NCBI GenBank assembly: GCA_017543165.1
Contig: JAFYGL010000263.1
Location: forward strand, 1-8,490
From: Victivallales bacterium
GTDB lineage: Bacteria > Verrucomicrobiota > Lentisphaeria > Oligosphaerales > Oligosphaeraceae
Direction of reading: 5' to 3'
Length of the DNA: 8,490 bases
Part shown: positions 1-5,845 of the stretch, piece by piece
Layout: each line of letters opens with the position of its first letter
Numbering within the stretch: position 1 is the first letter of the stretch
The notes under the pieces: generated by a model
Seen by the model: only the letters and a program-made list of their open reading frames with translations
Database searches by the model: none
Told to the model about the DNA's origin: nothing
Position numbers and translations under genes: made by a program

Positions 1-646
1 GGTGCAGATTGACAATGCGGGTGGAAAGTTTGCAGTATTCTTCGGGCGTCGGGGGTTCCTTCGCATATGTGCCCTTGCGTGGCAGCGGGTCGTTGAATGC
101 CCAGTGCTTGGTGTCGCCCTGGCCGCCCTGCATGAGGACGCATGTGAACTGGTCGTAGGTCTTGCTGTATGCTTCCAGGTCGCCAGTTGGGAAGTGCAGG
201 TTCTTGTCAGGCATGCGGAGTTCTGGGCGTATGCGGTTGAAGCAGAGTTCCTTGTCGCACTTTGCGAATGAGAGCGGGTGGTCGATTGGAACGGCCTTTC
301 CGTCCTGCACCCATTCGTCCATGCCCCAGAAATGTGCATCCAGCTTTGCCAGGTTCATGCCAGTTGCGTTGACGATGCGCGCCACCAGTGGCAGTTGTTC
401 CGTTGGGCCGATTGGGCCGCAGATGCCGCATGGATTGTCTGGTGAGGACTGCTTCCATGCCTCGATGTATTCAAGTGCCTCAGCCAGGTAGAATTCCTCG
501 ATTGTGTCATACATGACAACTTTGAAACCAGGCCTGCTGAGCTGTTCGATGTCCTTGACGGTCAGTTTTGCGGTATCCCTTACCAGTTCATCGTCAATTG
601 TTGTGTAGTCCCACCATTCCGGAGCCACGACACTGTGCTTTCTCAT
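1..646 (-). CDS. Glucosamine-6-phosphate deaminase (NagB)-like protein, C-terminus cut by window edge
   Basis: The reading frame is open from an ATG at 646-644 to the left edge (215 codons). GGAGAAA at 657-651 is a good ribosome binding site and fixes the start. The family converts glucosamine-6-phosphate to fructose-6-phosphate and ammonia in the cytoplasm. Seen here: a glycine/proline phosphate-loop region ([13 protein letters not shown], residues 74-86), FWGMDEWV (106-113) matching NagB FNMDEYV with the Asp-72 equivalent at D110, HPLSF (123-127) matching HPESY, and [14 protein letters not shown] (174-187) matching GGVGNDGHIAFNEP. His-143 is kept as H181, but the Asp-141 position is Thr (T179) and Glu-148 is Asp (D186). 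The protein has a longer N-terminus than E. coli NagB, whose MDE motif lies at residue 72. It is transcribed divergently from the regulator operon. It is certainly a NagB/SIS-like sugar-phosphate isomerase homologue; the exact reaction is uncertain because of the substitutions. Confidence 0.85.
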   Translation of the reverse strand, partial: MRKHSVVAPEWWDYTTIDDELVRDTAKLTVKDIEQLSRPGFKVVMYDTIEEFYLAEALEYIEAWKQSSPDNPCGICGPIGPTEQLPLVARIVNATGMNLAKLDAHFWGMDEWVQDGKAVPIDHPLSFAKCDKELCFNRIRPELRMPDKNLHFPTGDLEAYSKTYDQFTCVLMQGGQGDTKHWAFNDPLPRKGTYAKEPPTPEEYCKLSTRIVNLH

Positions 647-680
647 TACTTTTCTCCGTTTTGTTTATTGATTGTCCAAT

Positions 681-697
681 GCGACATTTCATGCCGC
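681..697. promoter_or_regulatory. Imperfect inverted repeat in the nagB-like leader, possible operator
   Basis: GCGACAT-TTC-ATGCCGC is a 7-bp inverted repeat with a 3-base spacer and one mismatched pair. It lies just downstream of the predicted start of transcription of the minus-strand gene, where a repressor would block transcription. It does not resemble the palindrome at 1266-1283, so a different regulator is implied if it is functional. A match this short can arise by chance. Confidence 0.25.
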
Positions 698-717
698 CTA
701 CTTGAAAAATTGCCGAT

Positions 718-745
718 ATTGTAATATGTGGCTGACATTATTCAA
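718..745 (-). promoter_or_regulatory. Candidate sigma70-type promoter for the nagB-like gene
   Basis: Read on the minus strand, TTGAAT (745-740) is followed after 16 bases by TACAAT (723-718). Transcription would start near 711, giving a leader of about 65 nt before the ATG at 646. The match to consensus is moderate, and no better pair was seen between this point and the gene. Confidence 0.4.
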
Positions 746-758
746 GCCAATACGCAAG

Positions 759-780
759 AAATTTACACAGATATCCCATA
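759..780 (+). repeat. Outer inverted repeat, left copy
   Basis: AAATTT, one spacer base, then CACAGATATCCCATA (766-780). The reverse complement of the 15-base block occurs exactly at 1146-1160, followed by AAATTT after two bases. Relative to the two divergent genes, each copy lies upstream of its gene and reads TATGGGATATCTGTG toward it. The copies may be arms of a decayed mobile element enclosing the inner palindrome, or paired regulatory sites. A 15-base exact inverted match at this distance is unlikely by chance. Confidence 0.7.
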
Positions 781-865
781 ACACATTTGTATTTTCCGTA
801 GGAATTATGTAGAAGCAAAATCTGACAAAATCGCTTTTCAAAAAACAGGGATTTTGGAAATTTCA
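781..865. other. AT-rich spacer with no recognised gene or site
   Basis: This stretch lies between the left outer repeat and the start of detectable symmetry with the right side. The matching position on the right (1141-1145) is only about 5 bases, so this side carries roughly 80 extra bases. It is rich in A/T runs (AAAATC, TTTTCAAAAAA). I see no convincing promoter, ORF or hairpin in it. Confidence 0.4.
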
Positions 866-922
866 GGAGTGATTCTCTTCAGTCAAGAAATTCTACGCCA
901 GTTGTGCGCCTTGCTGCAGCCC

Positions 923-962
923 GTAGTAGCGACGGCCTTAGCGAAGCGTACCCCGCCGTCGC
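923..962 (+). repeat. REP-like unit, left
   Basis: Overlapping GTAG tetranucleotides (923-926 and 926-929) lead into GCGACGGC (929-936), an 18-base loop, and GCCGTCGC (955-962), a perfect 8-bp stem. REP sequences mobilised by RAYT (TnpA-REP) transposases typically have GTAG or GGAG at the 5' foot of an imperfect palindrome, and this unit fits that layout. Assignment to the REP class is inference from shape; no RAYT gene is in the window. Confidence 0.6.
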
Positions 963-1045
963 GCCAATGGCGAGCCTTTCGTAAAGGGTGTGCCTGTCGC
1001 ACATCGCTATCGTTGCGCACCTTTTGCGATATGCGTGCCATTGGT

Positions 1046-1085
1046 GCGACGGCGGGGTACGCTTCGCTAAGGCCGTCGCTACTAC
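1046..1085 (-). repeat. REP-like unit, right, inverted copy
   Basis: This is an exact reverse-complement copy of the 923-962 unit, with the same 8-bp stem, 18-base loop and GTAG foot on the minus strand. Two units in inverted orientation about 80 bases apart form the REP doublet (REPIN or BIME) arrangement. Confidence 0.6.
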
Positions 1086-1145
1086 GGGCTGCCCAAGGCA
1101 CGCACCTGGCGCAGAATTCATTAGATGAAGTCATCTCTGCAAAGA

Positions 1146-1168
1146 TATGGGATATCTGTGAGAAATTT
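1146..1168 (-). repeat. Outer inverted repeat, right copy
   Basis: TATGGGATATCTGTG (1146-1160), two bases, then AAATTT (1163-1168). It is the reverse complement of 759-780, apart from one extra base in the short gap. It lies about 60 bases before the -35 box of the regulator promoter. Confidence 0.7.
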
Positions 1169-1189
1169 ATAAGCAATGCCGAAATGGGT

Positions 1190-1207
1190 GGCAATTGCCC
1201 CATTGCC
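1190..1207. repeat. Short stem-loop, function unclear
   Basis: GGCAAT-TGCCCC-ATTGCC is a 6-bp perfect stem with a 6-base loop; it also contains the 10-base palindrome GGCAATTGCC. It lies just upstream of the regulator promoter. There is no T-run on the plus strand after it, so it is not a terminator for that strand. It could be a protein-binding site, or chance. Confidence 0.25.
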
Positions 1208-1228
1208 TGAAAAAACTGACCTGTTCGT

Positions 1229-1257
1229 TTGCTTTTCCAGAAGAGTGATTGTATAAT
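1229..1257 (+). promoter_or_regulatory. Sigma70-type promoter of the regulator/hydrolase operon
   Basis: TTGCTT (1229-1234), 17-base spacer, TATAAT (1252-1257). The -10 box is a perfect consensus and the spacing is optimal; the -35 box matches four of six bases. Transcription would start around 1264-1265, about 50 nt before the ATG at 1316. This is the only strong promoter seen for the four plus-strand genes, which then follow with overlaps or an 8-nt gap. Confidence 0.75.
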
Positions 1258-1265
1258 ACGCCCGT

Positions 1266-1283
1266 TGTTAAACTGGTTTAACA
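1266..1283. promoter_or_regulatory. Probable LacI-family operator at the transcription start
   Basis: TGTTAAAC-TG-GTTTAACA is a perfect palindrome of two 8-base arms around TG. It begins at about +1 of the promoter at 1229-1257, an ideal place for a repressor to block initiation. LacI/GalR-family operators with a CCGG-type centre (for example the AscG site, AAACCGGTTT) have the same layout, and here the centre is AAACTGGTTT. The gene directly downstream encodes a LacI-family protein, so negative autoregulation of the operon is the simplest reading. Binding by that protein is inference. Confidence 0.65.
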
Positions 1284-1315
1284 GTAGGAAAGAAAGCGAT
1301 TTTTTGGGAGAATGG

Positions 1316-2275
1316 ATGATAGGGCTTAAGGAAATAGCGCTGGAAGTTGGCGTCAGCAAGGCGACAGTGTCGCTGGTGCTGAACAACGGGAATGTGCATG
1401 GGCGAATGATATCGCCTGAGGTTTCGGCGCGTGTGCGTGCAGCGGCGGAAAGGCTGGGCTATGTCCCCAACGAGATGGTGCGCTCCATGATAAAGGGGCG
1501 CAGCCATACGATTGCACTTCTGGCGTCCTTCGACCCATTCATGCTGCCGATCATCCAGGGCTATTCAGACGTGGCGGCGGAGCATGGCTACTCCCTGCGC
1601 CTGGTATCCGTGGGGAATGATGTGAACGCCGCCTTAAGGAAGGCGCTGGAATACCGCGCCGAAGGCATAGCCGCCATGTCCCTGGACCCGCAATTGCGCA
1701 AGACCATCTCGCCTGACTTCTATCGGAGGGACATACCCACGCTGGGCCTGTCGCAAGACACTCGCCAAGGCAGCCCGTTCTTTGACCAGAGCGGTTCCGC
1801 GGAGCTGGCTGTGGACTATCTGGCGGGACTTGGGCATAGGCGTATTGCCTGCCGCCATACCACATCGGAAATCGCCAGAAGGCGACTGGACGGCTACCGC
1901 CAGGCCATGGTGCGTGATGGCCTGGAGCCGCTGGAGATACTTGAGGAAGATGGAGTATCCCCGCTGCTGGAACTGCATCCCGATGCAGTGTTCTGCACCA
2001 GCGACCGCCTGGCCCTGCAAATGATGCAGGAACTTTACGCCAGGCGCATATTCGTGCCTGACGCCTTCTCCATAATGGGCTTCGGCAACACCAACGCCTC
2101 CGAACTGTCATCACCTGCGCTGACCACTGTGAACGAGCCGTACTACGAAACGGGGCGGGACTGCTGCCTTTCATTGCTGCACCACATCAAATACGGGGAG
2201 CCACTCGACCTGCCCAAGCGGCTTGGCACCATAATTGAACGTAATTCCACTGCAAATAACAAGGGGACGCACTGA
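1316..2275 (+). CDS. LacI/GalR-family transcriptional regulator
   Basis: A 319-residue DNA-binding sugar sensor, normal length for the family. The N-terminus has the helix-turn-helix (LKEIALEVGVSKATVS, residues 4-19, then VLNN) and the hinge helix (about 44-61; M58 where many family members have the minor-groove Leu). The periplasmic-binding-protein-like effector domain follows, with SGSAELAVDYL (159-169), FCTSDRLALQ (226-235) and the late motif IMGFGNTN...PALTTVNEP (253-275). In most relatives this motif reads GFDD or GYDD; here the inducer-contacting Asp is Gly (G257). I chose the ATG at 1316 because GGGAG at 1306-1310 precedes it at good spacing and the HTH begins right after it. An upstream in-frame TTG at 1229 would place the promoter and operator inside the gene. 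Its TGA overlaps the next ATG by one base (TGATG), so the two are translationally coupled. It probably represses its own operon through the palindrome at 1266-1283. Confidence 0.9.
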   Translation: MIGLKEIALEVGVSKATVSLVLNNGNVHGRMISPEVSARVRAAAERLGYVPNEMVRSMIKGRSHTIALLASFDPFMLPIIQGYSDVAAEHGYSLRLVSVGNDVNAALRKALEYRAEGIAAMSLDPQLRKTISPDFYRRDIPTLGLSQDTRQGSPFFDQSGSAELAVDYLAGLGHRRIACRHTTSEIARRRLDGYRQAMVRDGLEPLEILEEDGVSPLLELHPDAVFCTSDRLALQMMQELYARRIFVPDAFSIMGFGNTNASELSSPALTTVNEPYYETGRDCCLSLLHHIKYGEPLDLPKRLGTIIERNSTANNKGTH

Positions 2276-4263
2276 TGCTTGACCAAGAATTCACTTTCCA
2301 CTATGACGACGCGCCGCTGGACGTGTCATTCCTGTTTGCCGACGAGGCGCCTGCTGGACGCCACGGCTTCCTTCAGTCCAAGGGCGGGGAGCTGGTCTTC
2401 GAGGACGGGGCGAAGGCACGCTTCTGGGGCACCCTGCTCAATTCCGCCGCCTGCTTTCCAGAACATGCCGATGCGGACAAGGTGGCCCGCCGCCTGGCGA
2501 AATTCGGCGTGAACCTGGTGAGGCTGCACCAGTTTGACGCGCAGTGGGCCACGCCAAACATCTTCGCCTTCACCAAAGGAGCGCCGATGGACAGTACCAG
2601 AAAACTGGATTCCACAAGTCTGGACAGGCTCCACTACCTCATAGCCGCCCTGGAGCGGGAAGGCATATACATCTATGTGGACCTGCTGGTTTACCGCACG
2701 TTCAAGGCAGAGGACGGCGTTGAGGCATACGAGAAGATTCCCGCTAACGGCGCCAAACCATATACATTGTTTGACGAGCGTCTTATTGAATTGCAGCAGG
2801 AATATGCGCGCCAGCTGCTGCTTCCCGTCAATCCCTACACAGGCAAGTGCCTGGCTGAGGACCCTGGCGTGGCGACCGTGCTTATCACCAACGAGAACGA
2901 CATGTTCTACAAGTACAGTCCCGTGCTTGTGGAACCCTACGTCGGCAAGCTGCGTGCCCTGTACAGGCAGTGGGCGGTGAAGAACGGCGTGGAATGGGGG
3001 CCTGCCGACTTCGACTACAGGCGCAGGGAACCAGAGCCTGAAATCCTCCGCTTCTACCACGAAATCCAGAGCCGCTACTGCAACAGGATGCGGGATTTCC
3101 TGCTTTCAATCGGCGTGAAGCATCCTATCGCGGGGGACACCATGTGCACGGGGCTTCCATTGATGTCCGCCTTGAAGAATATGGATTTGACCTGCGCCAA
3201 CGTCTATTGGGACCTGTGCGGGGACCAGTTGACCAACAAGGATTTGCTGCGGGAGCGCAGGCAGGTATTCGGCATGGTGCCTAGCAAGGGGCGCACATCG
3301 ACGCAGCCATTGCTGGTGACGGAATGGGACCAGGTCTGGCCCAACGAGTGGCGTGCGGCAAGCCCGTTGCTGGTCTCGTCCGTGGCGGCGTTTCAGGGGT
3401 GGGCTGGCGCATGTTTGCACACCTACCGCTACCGCAGCTGCCCCACCGATTGCATGGGGGGCACTGTGCTGGGCGGCATTGCGTACCGCCGCAACTTCGA
3501 GACCGCAATGGACCCCGCCAAGTATGGAATGTTTTATGCCGCCGCAATCATGCTTCGCCGCGGTGATGTGTCGCAGGCGAAGAAGATGCTGGACATTCGC
3601 GTGACGGAGGACGAGGTCTTCAGTTCGGCGCACGGCATAATCAACCATAATCTGCCCAATATCGAGGCGGCATTGAACTGTGAGAAGCATGCAGTGCGTC
3701 TGGTAATGCCAGGACAGAAGGCCGCGCCAGACGCAATAGGGCCTGACGAGGCTGGCCCTGCCGCCGCAGACGAAGAGGCGGGCGAGGTCACTTCCGACAC
3801 AGGCGAACTGTATCGTTCATGGAAAAAGGGGCAGGGCTGGATTGACACGCCGCGCACCAAGTCCATCTTCGGCAGTTTTGGCGCAGGTGAAAAAGTGGGC
3901 ATCAGCGGATTGAACGCGACATTGCGAACCGATTTCGCCACAATCACATTTACTTCCCTGGACAATCGCCCGCTCGGGGAATCCAACCAGATACTCATTA
4001 CGGCGGTTGGCAGGTCTGACAACGCGGGGGCGCTCTACAACGCCACCCATACCGAGCGCATTGACATCGGCCATGGCCCTGTCATGTACGAGAGCATCCA
4101 GGCGGATTTGGAAATGGCGCACACGCCAGTCAAAATGCATTTGTGGAGCATTGACCAGGACGGCGCCTACACAGGTGAAATCCCCGTCACCCATGAGGAA
4201 AAATCATTAAAGTTCACCATAGGAAAGACATTCCCCTCAATCTACTACCTGCTGACAAGATGA
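2275..4263 (+). CDS. Cytoplasmic clan GH-A-like (GH5-type) glycoside hydrolase with C-terminal beta domain
   Basis: A 662-residue protein without a signal peptide or membrane segment, so probably cytoplasmic. After a short N-terminal region comes RFWGTLLNSAACF (49-61) and GVNLVRLHQFD (78-88), the beta-1/beta-2 signature of cellulase-like TIM barrels. TVLITNEND (201-209) supplies an Asn-Glu pair typical of the clan GH-A acid/base (E207), and LLVTEWDQ (346-353) supplies the likely nucleophile E350. Both catalytic glutamates are therefore present at plausible spacing for a retaining enzyme. Around 480-512 lies an Ala/Glu/Asp-rich linker, followed by a beta-sandwich-like tail (about 515-662) with FATITFTSLDNRPLG and ILITAVGR. 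A good ribosome site (AAGGGGA, 2261-2267) precedes the start, which overlaps the regulator stop by one base. Substrate unknown: it likely acts on an imported oligosaccharide that also induces the operon. The superfamily call is firm; the exact GH family is not. Confidence 0.8.
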   Translation: MLDQEFTFHYDDAPLDVSFLFADEAPAGRHGFLQSKGGELVFEDGAKARFWGTLLNSAACFPEHADADKVARRLAKFGVNLVRLHQFDAQWATPNIFAFTKGAPMDSTRKLDSTSLDRLHYLIAALEREGIYIYVDLLVYRTFKAEDGVEAYEKIPANGAKPYTLFDERLIELQQEYARQLLLPVNPYTGKCLAEDPGVATVLITNENDMFYKYSPVLVEPYVGKLRALYRQWAVKNGVEWGPADFDYRRREPEPEILRFYHEIQSRYCNRMRDFLLSIGVKHPIAGDTMCTGLPLMSALKNMDLTCANVYWDLCGDQLTNKDLLRERRQVFGMVPSKGRTSTQPLLVTEWDQVWPNEWRAASPLLVSSVAAFQGWAGACLHTYRYRSCPTDCMGGTVLGGIAYRRNFETAMDPAKYGMFYAAAIMLRRGDVSQAKKMLDIRVTEDEVFSSAHGIINHNLPNIEAALNCEKHAVRLVMPGQKAAPDAIGPDEAGPAAADEEAGEVTSDTGELYRSWKKGQGWIDTPRTKSIFGSFGAGEKVGISGLNATLRTDFATITFTSLDNRPLGESNQILITAVGRSDNAGALYNATHTERIDIGHGPVMYESIQADLEMAHTPVKMHLWSIDQDGAYTGEIPVTHEEKSLKFTIGKTFPSIYYLLTR

Positions 4264-5837
4264 AAAGGACATTACTGAAAGGAATACTGATTATGGCAAT
4301 TTGCGTGGCAATGGGTGCATTCACAGCGAATGGTGCGGATGACAGTCTTAAAATCGGCTGGGCAAGGCAGGATATAACGCCCAGTGGTCCTTGCCTGCTG
4401 GCGGGCCAGCAGTTCCCAAGACTTTCCACAGGCGTGGCGGACAGGCTTACCGTGACGGCGCTGGCGCTGGACTGCAATGGGGAAAAGGCTGTCATGGTGT
4501 CCGCGGACATAATCAACTTTTCCATCTACCTGCTGAATGCCTGCCGCCAGCGTCTGGCGAAGGAGTTGCCTGATTTGCCAGGCGAATGCGTGTTTGCCAG
4601 CGGGACGCATTCGCATACGGCACCTGCATACGGCAAGGTTGTGCCTCCAGACATGTGGATGCAGGCAAAGCCAGGCGGCTGCAAGTGGGGCAGCGAGGGT
4701 ATGGATGTGGATGAAATTCGCAAGGAACATCCTGACTTTGTGGACAGCCAGCAATATTTCGACCTGCTGGTAGAAAAAGCAAGCCTGGCCATTGCCGAGG
4801 CGTGGCGTTCCCGCAAGCCAGGCAAGGTGGCGTACGGCCTTGGCACGGCGGTTGTCGGCGAGAACCGCCGCACCGTTCATCGCGACAAGGGGGCGAATAT
4901 CTATGCTCCCTCCACTAAGGAAAGCTATTTGAATGTGGAAGGGCATGTGGACCATGATGTCAATGTGCTGGCGACATACGATATGAAGGGAGCTCTTACT
5001 GGCGTGCTTGTGAATTTGGCGTGTCCAGCCCAGACCAGCGAGGCATTCAAGGTGGTTTCCGCCGACTTCTGGAATGAGGTCAGGCTTGAAATCGAACGTC
5101 GCTTCGGCAAGGGAGTGCATCTGCTTCCGCAATGCTCCGCTGCTGGCGACCAAAGCCCCCATCGCCTGCTCAATTGCGCCGCCGATGCCAGGATGATGCG
5201 CCTGCGTGGCCAGATGGAAAAGGATATGGTGGAATGGGGCTGGGGCAAACGCGCCTACAACTGGGACTACAATCTGGCGCGCCGCAAGGAAATCGCCCGC
5301 CGCATAGCCGTGGCATTGGAGGATGTGCTGCCCTCAATCAACAAGACCGCCGAGGCGGCGCCGACGATGCGGCATTTGTGCCGCAATCTGCAATTGCCGC
5401 GCCGCCCCATTACAGCGGAGGAGGCGGAAAAGGCACGCAAGAGCCTGGAGGAGAAACTGGCCTACATGAAGGAGCAGGGGTGGGACTACTGGGGGACCAT
5501 TGGTGCGCTGCGACGCGTCATTGACCGCTATGAGCATCCCCAGGAATACTACAACATGGAAATGCATGTGCTGCGCATGGGAGACGCCTGCTTCGCCACC
5601 AATTCATTTGAATTGTACCTGGACTATGGCGAGCGCATCAAGGGCTTGAGTCCCGCTGTGCAGACATTCCTGGTGCAGTTGGCGGGCGATGGCACATATC
5701 TGCCCACGCCACGCACCAATGGCAGCGGCTATGGCGCGGCGCCTACCTCATGCCCTGTAACTTTCCAGGGTGGCGAGGCGCTGGTGAATGAAACTGTAAA
5801 TGCAATCAAAGAATGCTTTAATCAAATAGCAAAATAG
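4260..5837 (+). CDS. Exported neutral/alkaline ceramidase-fold hydrolase-like protein
   Basis: 525 residues with an N-terminal signal peptide (MKRTLLK, then a hydrophobic stretch 8-22; cleavage around 23-26), hence exported. The remainder resembles the N-terminal domain of neutral/alkaline non-lysosomal ceramidases, zinc enzymes that cut the amide bond of ceramide. Seen: GWARQDITPSGP (33-44), the GTHSHTAP motif (115-122; THTHSxP in classical enzymes), VDHDVNVL (230-237), and AAGDQSP (294-300), whose S299 aligns with the classical nucleophile Ser. YLPTPRTNGSGYG (480-492) is a family C-terminal motif and E451 is a candidate metal-binding Glu. The segment NLACPAQTS (252-260), where classical enzymes carry a second zinc His, has none. 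The start overlaps the hydrolase stop by four bases (ATGA). The protein belongs to a divergent branch, so ceramide may not be the substrate; an ester, amide or glycan-linked group is possible. Confidence 0.75.
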   Translation: MKRTLLKGILIMAICVAMGAFTANGADDSLKIGWARQDITPSGPCLLAGQQFPRLSTGVADRLTVTALALDCNGEKAVMVSADIINFSIYLLNACRQRLAKELPDLPGECVFASGTHSHTAPAYGKVVPPDMWMQAKPGGCKWGSEGMDVDEIRKEHPDFVDSQQYFDLLVEKASLAIAEAWRSRKPGKVAYGLGTAVVGENRRTVHRDKGANIYAPSTKESYLNVEGHVDHDVNVLATYDMKGALTGVLVNLACPAQTSEAFKVVSADFWNEVRLEIERRFGKGVHLLPQCSAAGDQSPHRLLNCAADARMMRLRGQMEKDMVEWGWGKRAYNWDYNLARRKEIARRIAVALEDVLPSINKTAEAAPTMRHLCRNLQLPRRPITAEEAEKARKSLEEKLAYMKEQGWDYWGTIGALRRVIDRYEHPQEYYNMEMHVLRMGDACFATNSFELYLDYGERIKGLSPAVQTFLVQLAGDGTYLPTPRTNGSGYGAAPTSCPVTFQGGEALVNETVNAIKECFNQIAK

Positions 5838-5845
5838 GTAAAATC

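Larger units (their letters stand above)
889..1118. repeat. Large nested palindrome, REPIN/MITE-like non-coding repeat element
   Basis: The element is symmetrical about position 1004. The core arms 916-971 and 1037-1092 are 56 bases each and pair at every position but one (963/1045, G:T). Pairing continues inward, less perfectly, to 993/1015, leaving a terminal loop of about 21 bases. Outward it continues, with small bulges, through 904-913/1094-1105 and 889-901/1106-1118. Each arm also contains its own shorter palindrome, giving two inverted REP-like units. There is no T-run after the stem, so it does not look like an ordinary terminator, and open frames inside it are by-products of the symmetry. 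It sits between divergent genes, where such repeats do no coding damage. I expect other copies in the genome but cannot test that here. Confidence 0.8.

Noticed and set aside
2..491. Plus-strand open frames at 2-271 and 162-491
   Set aside because: They lie opposite the nagB-like gene, whose minus-strand translation contains clear family motifs. Their own products show no recognisable domain.
916..1092. Long hairpin as a rho-independent terminator
   Set aside because: The stem is far longer than usual, no T-run follows on either strand, and the neighbouring genes diverge from it rather than ending at it.
889..1168. CRISPR array or insertion sequence with transposase
   Set aside because: There are only two inverted units, with no regular direct repeats or spacers, and no transposase reading frame in the element.
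1229..1315. In-frame N-terminal extension of the LacI gene from TTG at 1229
   Set aside because: It would turn the -35 box, the TATAAT and the operator palindrome into coding sequence and add 29 residues before a helix-turn-helix that normally starts at the N-terminus. ATG 1316 has a good ribosome site.
854..1386. Open frames across the palindrome on both strands (854-1210, 879-1121, 883-1386)
   Set aside because: The translations repeat the same peptide (VVATALAKRTPPS) on both strands because of the inverted repeat, and show no domain or convincing ribosome site. They are by-products of the symmetry.
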